NCBI GenBank assembly: GCA_029207755.1
Contig: JARCOQ010000003.1
Location: 100,245,982 to 100,309,981, forward strand
Direction: 5' to 3'
DNA from: Chamaea fasciata
Lineage: Eukaryota; Chordata; Aves; Passeriformes; Sylviidae
Length of the DNA: 64,000 nt
Position 1 is the stretch's first letter. Each line of letters begins with the position of its first letter. Shown piece by piece: positions 13,001-24,300 of the stretch. The notes beneath the pieces were generated by a model. The model searched no databases. It was not told the DNA's origin and was given only the letters and a program-made list of their open reading frames with translations. The translations under genes were made by a program, and so were the position numbers.

Positions 13001-15869
13001 CAGTCTCTCTGGGTTTACTGAACTTCTCTTCCAAAGAGCTGTGAATAACCTTCCCATGTATGCCGCTCCCAGAACATCTTGAGTCCTTAACTTTTGTTTC
13101 CACTATGTTTGGAAAAACAAGCTCTGTGGGGGATCATTGTACTGTTACTGTCTTCATCCATTGCATCTTTTCAGCTCTAACCCATTCAGCACATGAAATT
13201 ATTTCAATTTTGTTCTGGAATTGCTGCCTGTGCTGGAATATGATACAATAGGATTGAAGGAATACGTAATAGGCATATTGGTGCAGAGTCTTAGTTGCTG
13301 TGGTTCAGCTTTCCTCTGCTCAGTCATGCTGATCCATGCCAGACGAGTATGTATCCCAGCTAAGTAGTACTAAGTAGTACAGTGGCACTTTTGAAACAAA
13401 GTCTTGTATGGAAATTTGAATTTATAAATCCTGAAAGAGTGCTGTAAATATTCCCATTCCTAGTGGATTTCAGGAGTAGCCATAAAAACAAACTAGGCAA
13501 GGGGAAACCTCATAAATGCATGTATATGCACTACTCTACCGACTTGAGTAATTCTATCTTAATGTAAATGAAATTTGGAATTTCTAAGGGTATTTTTCAT
13601 GTCTGACTCTACAGTTATTGTATTTACTCACATATAAATAAAATATGCTGGGCAGGTCACAGCATTATGGTTGTGGGGAGCTATTGTTACTGCAGCTTTC
13701 AAACTATCACATCTAAGCCTCATGACAATAATAATAATGAGTAGTAACAATACATAGTTATGAATTGTGTTTTATGTTTATTGTTAATAAGTGTAGCATG
13801 ATGTTTTGGAAGAAACTATAAACTCACAATATTTGGAGTTGGAAAGCAAGTCTGAATTTGAGTCAGGTGCAAATACTGTAATCTTGAAAGATGGTAATTT
13901 TTTTCCACCTTCTCCCAATCAGATTGCAGTTTGCTATGTGAGTTCTCGGCCTCATTCTCTGAATATCAGTTCCTCTGGTTTGACATTCAGTGGTCTCCTG
14001 CTGTACCTCTGTGACTCCTTTGTTGTAGCTAGCTTTTTGAAGAAGTTTCATTTTCTTAAAGGTAAGCTGCAATAATTTTATTACAAAGAATTAGGTGACA
14101 TGGTCTCTGAGAATGTGGGGAAAATCTGTTTTATCTGTGGTTTAAATCTATTATATTTATTTAATATATGTATATATATATGTACGTATTCATATTTGTC
14201 TTTATATGTCCCACCCAACTTTGATGCTTGATCATGTTGGCTCTGCACTGTAGTAAACTGGTATATGGCACTGCTATAAGTTCTGCATGTTTCTAAGTGG
14301 GAAGGAATGTTGGATCCATATCATCATGCCTAGAGTATGTGCACAACTCCTTACTCTGTTTGAAAACTATTGAAGATTTGTGCATGAAGCATTTACCTAC
14401 TGTGTTCTTGGAGTTTTTCTAAATTTTGATAGCAAATGAGTGATAGACATTCCTCCATCAAAATCTATTTTCTATTTTTAGAAATAGAAACTGGCTCATT
14501 TAAAATTTATTCCTAATACCCAGTTTCTCCATGTAAACCTTATGATGGTGTGTAGCAGTGGAGACAGCTAACTTCCACTTGTGTTGCAGACAGTCATGTT
14601 GCAAACTTCCTTTGGATCCTTCTGCTGCCATCTTAGGCATTTGGTGCTCTGGGGATTTGTTTCCCTCAGCTATAACTATCACTGGGAGAAGAGCACCACA
14701 GTTAGTGCCTCTTGAAACTGGCAGAGTTGTTATGAACTGCTGTGTTCTTTGTTGCAGCTAAAACAGAGGCTACCAGTCAGTCTCGTTTTGCAAAAACCAG
14801 TCAATTTTTATATCATGTAGTACAAAGTGTGTTTGCTTTGGGATTTGTCCATCTCCCTTGGCAGTCTACATGATTTTCTAACCTGTCACATGAGAATTAA
14901 ACACCATGTGACTGTCTTGTTTCTTCATATTATATTCACAGGTTTTTGACTTTTTTCCTGGGCATTACCACTTACCTCACCATCTCTCATTTAGATTACT
15001 GAATGCTGGTGAGGTAATTATTTTCTCTTAAAGAAGGACTTTTCTCAGAAGCCAGGAAGCCATGCATGCAAGTTAAAGTGGTTAGCAGCATGCCAGACAG
15101 GACAGTTGGCATTGGCTACTGAAGTGTGATTTTTTTACTTTGGCATTCTGGGTTTGCTTGTGTCTGTAGCCACAAAGACCAGATTCTTTCTTCCCAGCAT
15201 TGAGTTTACCAATCCAAGAACCACTAAAATTTGTGATTAGTTTTAAAGACATGTTTAGACCATTTCTGGGCAGCAAAGCACAAAGACCTTAGTCATCACA
15301 GCAATTGCCTTGTGGGTTTTGCTGAGTGAGGGTTTCACACAACAAAGGTAACGATCAGAAGGACTACAAAATGAATGGATGTAGGGCTTTATCTGGTTTG
15401 CTGTCAGGACCTCCTTAGACCTGCCAGTTTTACCTTTCCTACCCTAAGGATCATGGAAAGTGCTGCTAGTCCCGTTTACTAGATGATTATGAGGTACTTC
15501 AAGTCACACAAGGAGATCCTGACAAATAGGTAGCTGAACATAGCTCTCCTCAAGTCCTACCTGAGAGGCTTAATCTTCTCCCAAGCCCATTTGTAACTCC
15601 TGATGTGAAAGGAGTGGAGTTCTCCATGCCAAAGGGTGGTGGGAGGCATGTGATCTGAGAACAAAGGGGATGCTCACCTGATTTTCTTTTGAACTGTTTG
15701 CTTAGGTGCCACCCTGTGTGTGATTTGCCAGGACCGCAATTCTCTCCGCCAGACTGTTGTCCGGTTGGAGCTGGAAGATGAGTGGCAGTTCCGTCTGCGG
15801 GATGAATTCCAGACTGCCAATGCCAAAGAGGACAGACCACTTTTCTTTCTGACTGGACGACATATTTAA
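880..15869 (+). CDS. GREB1: GREB1 C-terminal part, spliced (3' end of the gene)
   Basis: Exons seen: 880-about 1019 (end uncertain), 1419-1521, 2219-2377, 4125-4267, 5060-5221, 7033-7237, 8033-8207, 9123-9341, 11553-11688, 12232-12432, 13923-14061 and 15706-15869. From 1419 on, all junctions are GT/AG and phases match, giving 1806 nt: 601 residues plus TAA. GREB1 is a large (about 1950 aa) oestrogen-induced nuclear cofactor of oestrogen receptor alpha. Published family work describes a degenerate SF2-helicase-like region and a C-terminal TET/JBP-associated glycosyltransferase domain, reported to O-GlcNAcylate the receptor. Visible here, numbering from 1419: a P-loop-like GKTGAYL at residues 2-8, a CEQCH cluster near 121-125, a DD pair in IVISDDS at about 297-298 (DxD-like, my inference), and the family C-terminus FLTGRHI. 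GREB1L is the alternative. GREB1 is preferred because no ESCO1-like gene follows and the residues fit GREB1 better as I recall it. The first two thirds of the protein lie upstream of the window. Confidence 0.88.
1419..1521 (+). CDS. GREB1: GREB1 exon: P-loop-like segment
   Basis: Acceptor tatgtttacag follows a long T tract; the donor is A/gtaagt. The 103 nt start at phase 0 and end at phase 1. The protein begins [18 protein letters not shown], with GKT in the position of a Walker A loop of the helicase-like region, and ends in the acidic VYDEEEINI. The Walker A is degenerate, in line with the view that the helicase module is inactive. Confidence 0.93.
2219..2377 (+). CDS. GREB1: GREB1 exon
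   Basis: Acceptor aatatcatag, donor GAAG/gttaga, 159 nt, phase 1 in and out. It encodes the segment with [18 protein letters not shown] and [14 protein letters not shown]. The frame joins the exons on both sides without a stop. Confidence 0.93.
2860..3606 (+). mobile_element. CR1 LINE fragment, 3' part, with an AT-rich expansion
   Basis: Old, diverged CR1 in sense orientation inside a GREB1 intron. It matches the order of the CR1 3' region: 'ggcaggctggagaagtgg', the section on accompanying residues lost to CAAGTGCAAG-like decay, 'tgatggtcctggttgacaa', 'gaggccaatgaacagccacc', 'gaagtctagcaggtgc' and 'caggttgcccagaga'. Between about 3335 and 3420 it carries repeated 'tataaatattatagata'-like units that are not part of CR1. 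Boundaries are approximate. Confidence 0.7.
3330..3420. repeat. AT-rich imperfect tandem repeat inside CR1
   Basis: Four or so imperfect copies of a unit like 'ctataaatattatagata' lie within the CR1 fragment. It appears to have expanded after insertion. Confidence 0.7.
4125..4267 (+). CDS. GREB1: GREB1 exon with Cys/His cluster
   Basis: Acceptor ttccttaacag, donor CAG/gtaaag, 143 nt, phase 1 to 0. The start at 4125 is chosen over the AG four bases downstream because only it completes the split codon from the previous exon. It encodes [20 protein letters not shown] and ends GFNPRYQ. The CxxCH could bind a metal, but no second Cys pair is visible nearby. Confidence 0.93.
5060..5221 (+). CDS. 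GREB1: GREB1 exon
   Basis: Acceptor catccttag, donor AAG/gtagat, exactly 54 codons, phase 0 in and out, so skipping it would keep the frame. It encodes [20 protein letters not shown], then a stretch with [19 protein letters not shown] and MRLPLVTDK, one of the best conserved parts of the family. Confidence 0.95.
5764..6300 (-). mobile_element. CR1 LINE fragment, antisense
   Basis: Starts 'gaatcacagaataagctgagttggaagag', the reverse complement of the CR1 3' tail. It then follows the usual order: 'gagcctgttccagtgcccagccaccctctgggtgaagaacc', 'tccaacctaaaccttccctg', 'gaggtctcccctcagactcctccaggctgaaca' and a final 'ggtgaggccacacctgtgcagag'. It lies in the GREB1 intron before exon 7033. It is younger than the copy at 2860, and may extend to about 6360. 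Confidence 0.9.
7033..7237 (+). CDS. GREB1: GREB1 exon
   Basis: Acceptor tttttacctacag, donor GTAG/gtaagt, 205 nt, phase 0 to 1. It encodes [20 protein letters not shown], the [20 protein letters not shown] stretch, and [15 protein letters not shown]. The hydrophobic beta-strand pattern (HVLVV, IMLVLP) suits the start of the predicted glycosyltransferase fold; that placement is inferred. Confidence 0.95.
8033..8207 (+). CDS. GREB1: GREB1 exon: DD-containing glycosyltransferase-like segment
   Basis: Acceptor catggtttcag, donor AAAG/gtaaat, 175 nt, phase 1 to 2. It encodes [20 protein letters not shown] and then [21 protein letters not shown] run of hydrophobic residues followed by DD resembles the metal and sugar-nucleotide-binding DxD turn of GT-A enzymes. 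That functional reading is an inference, not seen directly. Confidence 0.95.
9123..9341 (+). CDS. GREB1: GREB1 exon
   Basis: Acceptor ttattgtag, donor ACAG/gtaagt, 219 nt, phase 2 in and out. It encodes [33 protein letters not shown], and [20 protein letters not shown], ending QYNQN with a split Arg codon. In the canonical transcript this joins exon 11553 to read [14 protein letters not shown]. Confidence 0.95.
9696..9730. repeat. (AT)n-rich simple repeat
   Basis: Alternating AT interrupted by 'aatatatct'. Intronic. Confidence 0.85.
10021..10108 (+). CDS. Possible GREB1 cassette exon a
   Basis: Acceptor actgatctttcag, donor CCCAG/gtaatt, 88 nt. Entering at phase 2 from exon 9341 it stays open and leaves at phase 0 ([10 protein letters not shown] ... 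YKLGGTTQ). It must be paired with 10269-10366 to restore the frame. As I know the family, the protein goes straight from QNR to F-C-DDVDFNL, so this would be an insertion. A chance open segment is a real possibility. Confidence 0.2.
10269..10366 (+). CDS. Possible GREB1 cassette exon b
   Basis: Acceptor tctgaataaacag, donor CTAA/gtatgt, 98 nt, phase 0 to 2, open throughout ([17 protein letters not shown] ... CAPRLP). Together with the preceding candidate it would add 62 residues between the DD-containing exons and the CDDVDFNL exon without shifting the frame. It shows no similarity to anything I recognise. Confidence 0.2.
11316..11352. repeat. Short tandem duplication, 16-bp unit
   Basis: Two adjacent copies of 'ctccctaagtgttttt' in a GREB1 intron. 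Confidence 0.85.
11553..11688 (+). CDS. GREB1: GREB1 exon
   Basis: Acceptor tttttttctttccag, donor AAG/gtggga, 136 nt, phase 2 to 0. It encodes [20 protein letters not shown] and [20 protein letters not shown]. Confidence 0.95.
12232..12432 (+). CDS. GREB1: GREB1 exon
   Basis: Acceptor ttttttcctcacag, donor CAG/gtactg, 67 whole codons, phase 0 in and out. It encodes [20 protein letters not shown], then [20 protein letters not shown] and [13 protein letters not shown]. Confidence 0.95.
13923..14061 (+). CDS. GREB1: GREB1 exon
   Basis: Acceptor cttctcccaatcag, donor AAAG/gtaagc, 139 nt, phase 0 to 1. It encodes [20 protein letters not shown] and [20 protein letters not shown]. Confidence 0.95.
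15706..15869 (+). CDS. GREB1: GREB1 terminal coding exon
   Basis: Acceptor gtttgcttag, 164 nt entering at phase 1, ending in TAA at 15867-15869. It encodes [39 protein letters not shown] and the terminal [10 protein letters not shown], the signature C-terminus of the family. CpG and GC content are higher than in the flanks, typical of a conserved last exon. Confidence 0.96.
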
Positions 15870-17430
15870 TTAAAAAGAGACCCATTTCCTGAATGGCACA
15901 AGACACTATTTGCCACCATCTCATGAAATTACTGTTGAGAGGCTCTGCTTTCTGACCAGAAACAGGACTGTTTTCTGTTGTTTATTAGAATGATATCTAA
16001 TCAGACAGTTTAAGATCATATTTAGAAACATTGAAGTGACTTTTCTAGTTTAATGTTCTGATGGAAGTCATCCCTAATTCCTGATAGAGAATGGCACAGA
16101 GGCATTTCATATCAGAATAGAGGTCAATGAGTGCACTTCTTCTGTGACAAAGAAGACCACATGCAAGTTCATAAAGAAAAGGGTTAGGAAACTTTGCACA
16201 TTCCAGAAACAGGAAGCGTAAATTTAGGAGCAGGTTCTGATTTACAAAACTTATTTATCAAACCGTTGGCATAGGGCAACAGGAGTTGATACAGTTCTGT
16301 AGTATACTGCTTCTGATTGATCCAGATAGGCTTTTTATACACTGATTTGTGAAGAATATTTCTTTAATAATAGGAACTCAGTTAAAGCTTTAATTTTTGG
16401 AATTACTGCCACACTGGATAATTTTACCATGCAAGACTGTTGGAGTAGAAGCCTAATTAAATGACTGGTTTTATTAGCATATGGAAGAGAGTTAACAAGG
16501 GAGATGGTAAAATGAGATGTGAACATTTAAACCTGAAACTGATATTAACTTGAATAACTGAACAGATCAAATGGTGGGACTGACCTGCAAGAGATTTATT
16601 TCTAGAACAGTGATGTTTTGTGTCGGAATTGTAGACTGGCTGTAGACTTCAAGCTGAGGCAAGTGCACTCAGGAAAGCAGATGAGACAGTACTAAAACAC
16701 TCCCAATACAATTTCTGGGGATATTTTCTTGCCAAGGTGCTTCAAAGGAGTGAAAAAATGGAGATTACATTGCTGAGAAATTCAGGTGAAAATCTAAAAA
16801 CATGTTCTAGAACAGCACCGGGCATTGTGATATTTCATATGCTCTAAGTGTTTAATCAGTGGTCACTGTCTTTGTCTCGGTGTTTGGAAATGCTGCCTAA
16901 GTTGCAAGCTTCCCGTTTGTCTTTGTAGAATCAGTGTTAATGTCACTCAGTCAAGGTGTAGGAAGGGTGAGTTTAGACATTGCCGGAGGATATCTAATAT
17001 TTGGGCAGGCCTTTCTTGATGGATACACCAATGGGGATCATTGACTTTATACAGATGAAATGCAATTAGGTGGCTGAGTCTTTTACAGTACTGGCCTTGA
17101 AATGCAGGCATTGGTATGACTATACCAAAGAGCTAATTTGGGTTAATTTACAGAGAAAATGTAAGTTCTATAAGTTATGAATTCTGTAAGAGATGTGGAT
17201 TGCTGTCTACAAGGAAATCGCTAGCAATCAGTGTGCTTCTAAATTTCATTGTCCATGTTGCAGAGTGAGAATTCAGTTTAAGTTTTGTGAAGGAAGGTGA
17301 GCATTGTCCTATGTAAATAGTATTACTGTTCAGTTTTCACCAGTTGATTAGTTAATTTAAACTTTTTTTAGGGAAGTGTGACATTTATGTCTAATCCATC
17401 CTTCATAAATAAAGTTCATGTTGCATGGAC
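15870..17430 (+). other. GREB1: GREB1 3' untranslated region
   Basis: Non-coding and AT-rich, continuous with the terminal exon; no repeat recognised. The end is set by the polyadenylation signal at 17408 and is approximate. Confidence 0.7.
17408..17413 (+). terminator. GREB1: Polyadenylation signal AATAAA for GREB1
   Basis: AATAAA in 'cttcataaataaagttcatg'. A GU-rich element, 'tgtcttggtgatgt', starts about 20 nt after it, as expected downstream of a cleavage site. It is the first strong signal after the stop codon and lies before the LTR at 17607. Confidence 0.7.
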
Positions 17431-17606
17431 ATCTGTCTTGGTGATGTACTGGACCAATAAGTATACACACCTCTGTAATGGAAAAAAAGGAAAAGCACTG
17501 TCTGAAAAGAGTTAAAATAATTAAAGAATGACGTGAACTGATCAAGAGAAAATACAGTACTACTTAATGGCCTACAACATAACACAGCCTCAAAGGTATA
17601 AGAGTT

Positions 17607-18342
17607 TATCTTGGTTTGGAAAGACAGGTATCTTCTAGGAAACACTGGAGCTCCCCTTGGAATGGAGAATATAAACCCCCTCCTTCCAAATCATTGTAGT
17701 TTTTCAATTAGGGGCTATCAGGCAAAGATACAGGAATAAGAATAACAGTTATTTACTAGGAATATTAAAATTACAAATGTAGTAGTACAAAAAAAACCCC
17801 AAAAAACAAGATAACAAAAATCCTAGAAACCCTGACAGAGTCAGAAATATGACTTGACACCCTGTTGGTTAGGGTGTTGGAAGCAGTCCAAATAAATCTT
17901 TCTTAAGTAACAGATGTGGTTCTGTTCTGGTCCTGTAGAAAGGGTCCAGTGGTGGTGAGATGGGTCCAGTCTTCCTCTGGAATCCAGTGGAAAACAGGCT
18001 GCCTGGTGTTCCTGAGTCTGTTTTTATCTAGGTAGGAATGGTTGGCTCCTCGCTCTGGGTGGAACATCTCACAATTGGATGATGTAATTGTATCAGTCAT
18101 GTGGTGAGCCTTAATGGCCTATTAACAGAAGATATTCCCCTAGAGGGAGGATGGGTCATGGAGGAACACTGCCCCATCTGGTTTTAGCAGCTGGCCCATT
18201 AGCAGAAGGCACCTGCCCCCTCCCCCCTGGAGTTATGAGGAATGGGTTATACAAGAGATAAAGAAAACACCTCCCCAACCGGTTTCAACAGATGGGAAAT
18301 AGAATACACATTTTTTTTGGTTACATAATGCAACCCAAGACA
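17607..18342 (-). mobile_element. Solo LTR of a passerine-type ERV (ERVL-like) with 5-bp target duplication
   Basis: The termini are inverted: 'tatcttgg' at the left (expected tgtcttgg, one change) and 'cccaagaca' at the right. The 5-bp GAGTT is repeated exactly at 17602-17606 and 18343-18347. Five bases fits ERVL-class integration. Reading the minus strand, a TATA-like 'agataaaaa' occurs in the middle of the element, so I set the orientation to minus with moderate certainty. No gag, pol or env remains, so it is a recombined solo LTR. The family resemblance rests on memory of similar passerine elements, such as the 'ggaatggagaatataaaccccc' block. Confidence 0.85.
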
Positions 18343-21300
18343 GAGTTTTTTGCAAGAACTCAGATTGAAAGACAGTGAGTTTAAACTTCCTTTCCTGTAA
18401 CCAAATATTTAAACAACTTATACTGAGTGTCTGTTAACTTTTTTCTGTGTCTTACATCTGAGATTTGCCTTGTCAGTCTTTAGACATCCATTTTCTCCAA
18501 GAAACTAAAAAAGGCCTAAAATACAAAATAATAAAAAAATAAATAAAAATAAATCCCATATTTTCTTAACATTCCTTTTTTGCCACAAAGTTTCCAAAAT
18601 TTTGACAAAATACAGCTGATAGTCACTTGAAGCCATTGTACTCCTGAGCGTTGTTTCATGTTACCCTTTTTCTCCATGAGTTACCTACACACTGTATCTT
18701 GTGTACAGGATAGGAGTCCCAGGGCCTGGCCTCAGCAGACCTGTGTCTATTGTGTTACCAGGTGCAATCATTCTTCATCACGGACTATATTTATGAGCAA
18801 TTGTATGTGATGAAAGTTGCATGCATAGCCCATTTTCTTGGAGAGCACATCCTGTAATAAGACCAGATATGTCCTTACTCTGACCAAAATGTCAGGTACT
18901 TCCTGTCATGCTGTGGGAGCATTTATGCACACACATGGTAGGAAAACACAGCATTTTGCTCAGAGGAGGCCAAAAAATGATGGTGGATAACTCAGGGAGA
19001 AAGAGCCTCCAGAGCTCCATCCAAAAGTTTCTTCATCCCTGACCTAGTTTACAAGCTAAGCCTCCCTAAAATGTAAGCTTTCATGGAGAGAGTAATGTAA
19101 GTTTTGTGTCCAACTGGGACTCTGAGATGATAAAGTAATACAGATAAATAACAATGATCAATTAAAGCAAATCTGTTTGGGAGGGACAGGCATCCTGTGC
19201 TGCAACCTTTGGTGCTATAGTTCTTTACCAAATGTGCATGTGTAGGGCTAGGAACCCAGGTCCCAGCTCCACACTTTTCTTGTGTCTTTTTTTGTGAGAA
19301 GGAATCACTGACTTTCAGTCCCAGTGACCTCTGTAAAAAAACCTGGTCCGTGCCCATTATGCACACAAATCTTTTAAGTATTTCCTTTCTGGTTTTGGAT
19401 GTGGCAAGAAAGCAGAACTCTGCATCCTATGGATTCACTTGATAATGTGATAGCAAACAAACTTTTTATAGCCTCTGCCTTCTTCTCTAGCACCTTCCAT
19501 GCTTTCTGATTTAGTCATCCGCTACTATCACCTGCAGATAGTATTATTAGCCTGTTCTGAATTGTCTGTCAGAGAGGGAAGTAGTTTATGATTCAGCTTC
19601 TGCAAAAGACAGAGTCCAAATATAGAGAAGGTTATTGGAAAGGTGATATTATTTTCGTTCTTACCATCCTCTCTTCTCTATTAAAGAGCTCTTCACAAGC
19701 ACTTAAGCACTAATGTCTGGTATCTAATTACTAGAGGATGTAAGGGATTTCATCCCTCCCTAGCAAGTGGCTCCTGTTGTGGTGATAGGTAATGTAGAGG
19801 TCTCAGCTCCCACTCTGCATCTAAAGGAAGTTGCTAAACATTGCTTGTGAGGGGGTTGCTTTTCCAAGGCTGTATCTGTGACACTTTGTGGTGAAATGAG
19901 TCACTCACACAAAAAGAGGTACAACAAACCCAAAAGATGGTTCAAGGGACAGTTCTACAGGGTAAAAATTGAAGAGTGAAATGGGGGCTATGAATGTATC
20001 CAGCAGCATGGAAGAAGTTGGGGGGCAAATATAGCTCCTGGCTGCAGTAGGAAGTGTTTGCAGGGGCACAAGGACCCTGGGCAGGGACTGTGTGCAGTAT
20101 GAAAGAATCTGGACTTCCATGGAAATTGGAATTCATGTGGGTGTCAAGAGCAGCTCAACAGTACCCAGCCATCTGCTACAGGCTGCTGGTCTGGTCTGGC
20201 TGTGAGGGTGAGTGAGGATTGGGAGACATCCCTCCTTCCTGGCATCCATCCCCCAGCCACAACCACAGAGCCTGTGCCTGAAATGACTGTGCCAGAGCTG
20301 TTTCTCAGGGTGGTAAAGCATTCCAATTATCATAAAGCCCAACCTCTGCTTGCATCCCTCTGCCATGCATGGCTTGCCCAGAGAGCACAGCCCTGCACAC
20401 TGCTGGGCACCCACAGCCCCATTGCACAGCCTCTCCCCACACCACACACACCACACCCAGGTGCCATGCTACCTTTCCACCTTCCCGCCACAGTCCTCTT
20501 CTCCCACATCATCCCCTGAGCAACCAGTCTTAATAATTCATCAGCTACCACTAAAATATTGTGGACATACTGATGTGAAAAAAAAAAAAATCCATATTCT
20601 TCCCTTTTTCCTACCATCTTAAGGGTACAGCTCTTCAGTGAAAAGTAAAACTAGTCCCATACATCCTCTGCCTGGTGTTTCTCTTCTGTCCCTTATCCTT
20701 GCTCCAGTCTACACCTGAATAAATACTCAGTGATTCTGGTAGTTTGCAAATGCTTTTATAACATTTCCAGTCCTGTTGTGAGAGCTCCCAAAATAACCAT
20801 TGATGATTGTGGAAGATACAAATCTGGCAGTTTTGAGGCAGTAGTCCAAATGCTGACATTGTCCACTGCTGACACATTATTTTACTAGGAACTGATGGGG
20901 TATCAGATATAACAGTGATACTCCTGTGCTGTAAGAAAAAGGCATTGGGTATCAACAGCCATGATTTTAAGAAAGACCTCATAAAGCAGCTTCATACATA
21001 AAGGTGGTTTTGATTAAAATCCTCAAGGAAACTGAAATTTTAAATTTAGATTTTCATAGGAATATAAACAGAAGGAAATTTCTCCACACCTGTTACATGA
21101 CCAATGTGTTGAGTATGCGCTTAAACACTGAACATACTACAGAGTATTATTCTGTCAGTGTGAGCTGTTGTGCTGTGGAAAATGATGACTGGCATCATTA
21201 ACTACAATTAAGCAGTATTCTTTATACTTAGAGACAACAGGACTGACAGGAAAGTGAGTTTTTACTTGTTGCTACCTATCAGAACAATCAACAGCTTGGA

Positions 21301-24300
21301 GAACAGATATTGGCTGAGAGGTTATTGCAGTAATCACGGGGTTGATTCTGCATCATAAGATACACTTTCATCTATGGACTTTTGCAAACACACAGAACCT
21401 TTACTTTTATGTTGATGGCGTGATTTCTCTCTACTAGACCTTAAATTATTCTTGTAAATACTGTTTATTTATCAGCCATAAATCTCAAAGTTCTCTCCCA
21501 GACAAGATGGCACCTGAGGAGGGGCAGGCTGGCAGCCCTGTCTACCCTTCTGAAGTTCCCCACTAGAATCATGTTTGGTCTGAATTTGTAGCATCTTGAA
21601 CTTTACCTCTGCAGGAGATGCAAAAGAGGAGAGTTATGACTCAGCATCTCTGTTAGATAGATTTTCTGTTTTGCTTTCTAAATATAGCTTTCTTAATATA
21701 CATGGTGCTATAAATTTCCACAGGTGTTTATGAGACAAAAGCCTTTACAGAAAGAAAATAGAGAGAGCAGCTCCATAAGATTTGTCCATGGAAACTACTA
21801 ATGTAATGTGAAAAGCAACTATTTTAGGAGAGTGAGGCTGTTCCAGTACAGTAGAGTTGTGATTGTATTTAAAAATACCTTAATCTTTAAGTTGAAAAAT
21901 TATTCTATTAAAAATAAGATGACAGTTATCAGTTCAGCAAAATAAAGTTCACATAGAGGCCACCATGACCTAATATTTCTATATTTAAATATTCTGGAGT
22001 GATTACAATTTTTTTTCCCTTCTCATGATACAGCACTTGCAAATGCTGTTTATAAAAAGCAACTGGCTCCTCTTTAACCTGTGTCATGTAGTGAAATCAC
22101 AGGACACTGCTTAAAACTGGCATGAAAACTTCTGTTTATAGCATAATTATCCAGTGAAACTTGTTGCCAGAGGAGGTCACAGAGGCTATGGGCTGAGGAG
22201 GAATCTAAAAACTGATGTGAAGCCTACATGAACTGTGAGTCTAAGAACATTTTCTGTGAATTTTGTGTCAGCTCCTATTCCACATTTGTTTTTGGTTGAA
22301 GACACCAACTGAGGAAGTAGCAACAAAGTTGTGAAGTCCTGAGAGTACAAAAATGGGAAGGGAGTAAGGGAAAAGCAGCTGCTGAGGTAGTTAGGGAACA
22401 CTGGGAAGAAGGCAAGGAAACTGTAGCCTGGCTGTGTGTATGTGACAGCAGGAAGGTGGGATGGGGAGCAGGTAGTGGGGATGAGAACCTTGAGAAAAGT
22501 CTGGGAAACATAGTCATAATTTATGAAAATTATGGAGAAAGGTCCTTTTACATCTAGTTATTATTCCATTTATGAGTATATTTATGAGAAGTGTTTGGTG
22601 ATGGTCACCCTTGGACATGGATAGCGGATGCATTGATCTAGGAACAGCAGCCCTGGGATATATCTATGTTGCCCAGGAGAAATGCCCACACTTGTTAGTG
22701 TTTCCTGGCTAAAGCAGAAAGTGCCTGAAATCAGATGGTACAGAAAATGGCAAAGGCTTCAGGAATACAGTGTGCTGCGAAAGATGCACACCCACTTCTT
22801 AAAGAATTTAATAAATAAACATTAGGCAGCATATTACAGTGATTTAAATGCTATTTCTGATAGATTGTTATACTTACCCATCACGGCTTGAAGAAATGGG
22901 TGGAACAGTGGCAAATTACTCCAACAAACAGTGGTTCCTATCTTTTAAATTTGGTGAATAGACCTTTCAGCAGGGGCAGGAATGCTATTGAAATTCATTA
23001 GGCGTGGCATTTCCCTGTTTATCTGAAATGAGAAGAATTGTATTGAATTTCCTTCCCCAAAATTGTTCAAGAAAGCAAATGTGATGTGTCAGATAGCTAA
23101 TAAATGGGTTTCTGTGCTTACAGTCTTAACATTTAGTGTACCACGGAAACGAGTAACTTGAACATCTTGGTAACTTAAGTGCTGTGCTATTTTCTCTTGG
23201 AAGAGTTCCTCTACAACTTAAGGGTGACTTGGCTATTGGGCCACTTCAGAGTCAGTGTTTCTAATGTGAAGTGTGAAAGGGTCTAAGTCAGCATCATTTT
23301 TTATGATGATTAGATCTCTTGAAGGTGCCTTCCACATCAGTGTCCTGTGATCCTAAGACACCCATCAGGTGCAAAGTCAGTCCATCAGGGTTTCAGGAGC
23401 AGGAGCAGATCAGGGCCAGCAGCAGGAGGCTGTGTGACAGTGCTGGAGGGATGCTGAGGGAGCCCAGCAGAATCCCATAGCCCAGTGAGCAACTGAAGGG
23501 AACTCAGAGCGGGTTGCCTACATCTAATGCTTGTCCTGTGATACAAACTGGCACTTCCTTTTCCATGTCAGGCATTCAGAGCAGTTTGGCAGCTGTGTTA
23601 GTTTTGGTTGATACACAGGAATAACACTCATTCCCAATACTACCAAAGCTTAAAGGCAACTCCATGTAGCCATGAGTTTAACTCTCAGCTGGAATGCCAG
23701 AGCTCTTCTTGAGACCCCAGAATAAATTTTTTTAGGAAAGTATTTCAGACTTTAAGCAGTCCTGCATGTATTTTGGGATAAGAAGGGTGACAGAGGCAAG
23801 CACAGCTGATGCTGATGTTGCTGTTGAAAACAACACACTGTCCAGCCATGGCCTGTGATACCCTAATCCTCCAGCTGACAATGCCTGGTGGGCTGCCAGC
23901 TGTCACAGAGGGCTGTCACTTTCTAGTCCTCTCTATCTTTACATTCTGCCTACTTAGTGACACTCACAGTGGTGAGAGACCACATTCTGGCACCAGGCTA
24001 TTTCTCTACTCTACGCCTTATTTCCAGAGTTTTTCCATCAATTGATTATTTTGCTACTCACTGAATTTGTCTATAGCCTAGGGTAAAGTATGAAGCATAG
24101 CTGGGCATATTTGTTCATTTGATAACTGTTATCAGCTCACAGTTAATGCTAGGACTCTCCTGCAGTGGGGTGCTATAAATAGCCCATTTCATTACATAAC
24201 AGCGGAAAGATTTAGAAGCCTTTGCCCAAAGTCAGACATGTAACAGAAAGGTTCAGGGGTTTTGATAGCAACTTTATTTCACCAGCTACTGCAGTCGGTT

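Noticed and set aside
1419..15869. Assignment to GREB1L instead of GREB1
   Set aside because: The exon products fit GREB1 better as I remember it, and no ESCO1-like gene follows within 10 kb as it would for GREB1L. Not fully excluded without an alignment.
15550..15924. Minus-strand open frame of 124 codons
   Set aside because: Antisense shadow of the GREB1 terminal coding exon.
20133..20982. Overlapping open frames on both strands
   Set aside because: They are mutually overlapping, without recognisable motifs, in GC-rich intergenic sequence.
22140..22260. Possible CR1 remnant ('gttgccagaggaggtcacag')
   Set aside because: Too short and diverged to support.
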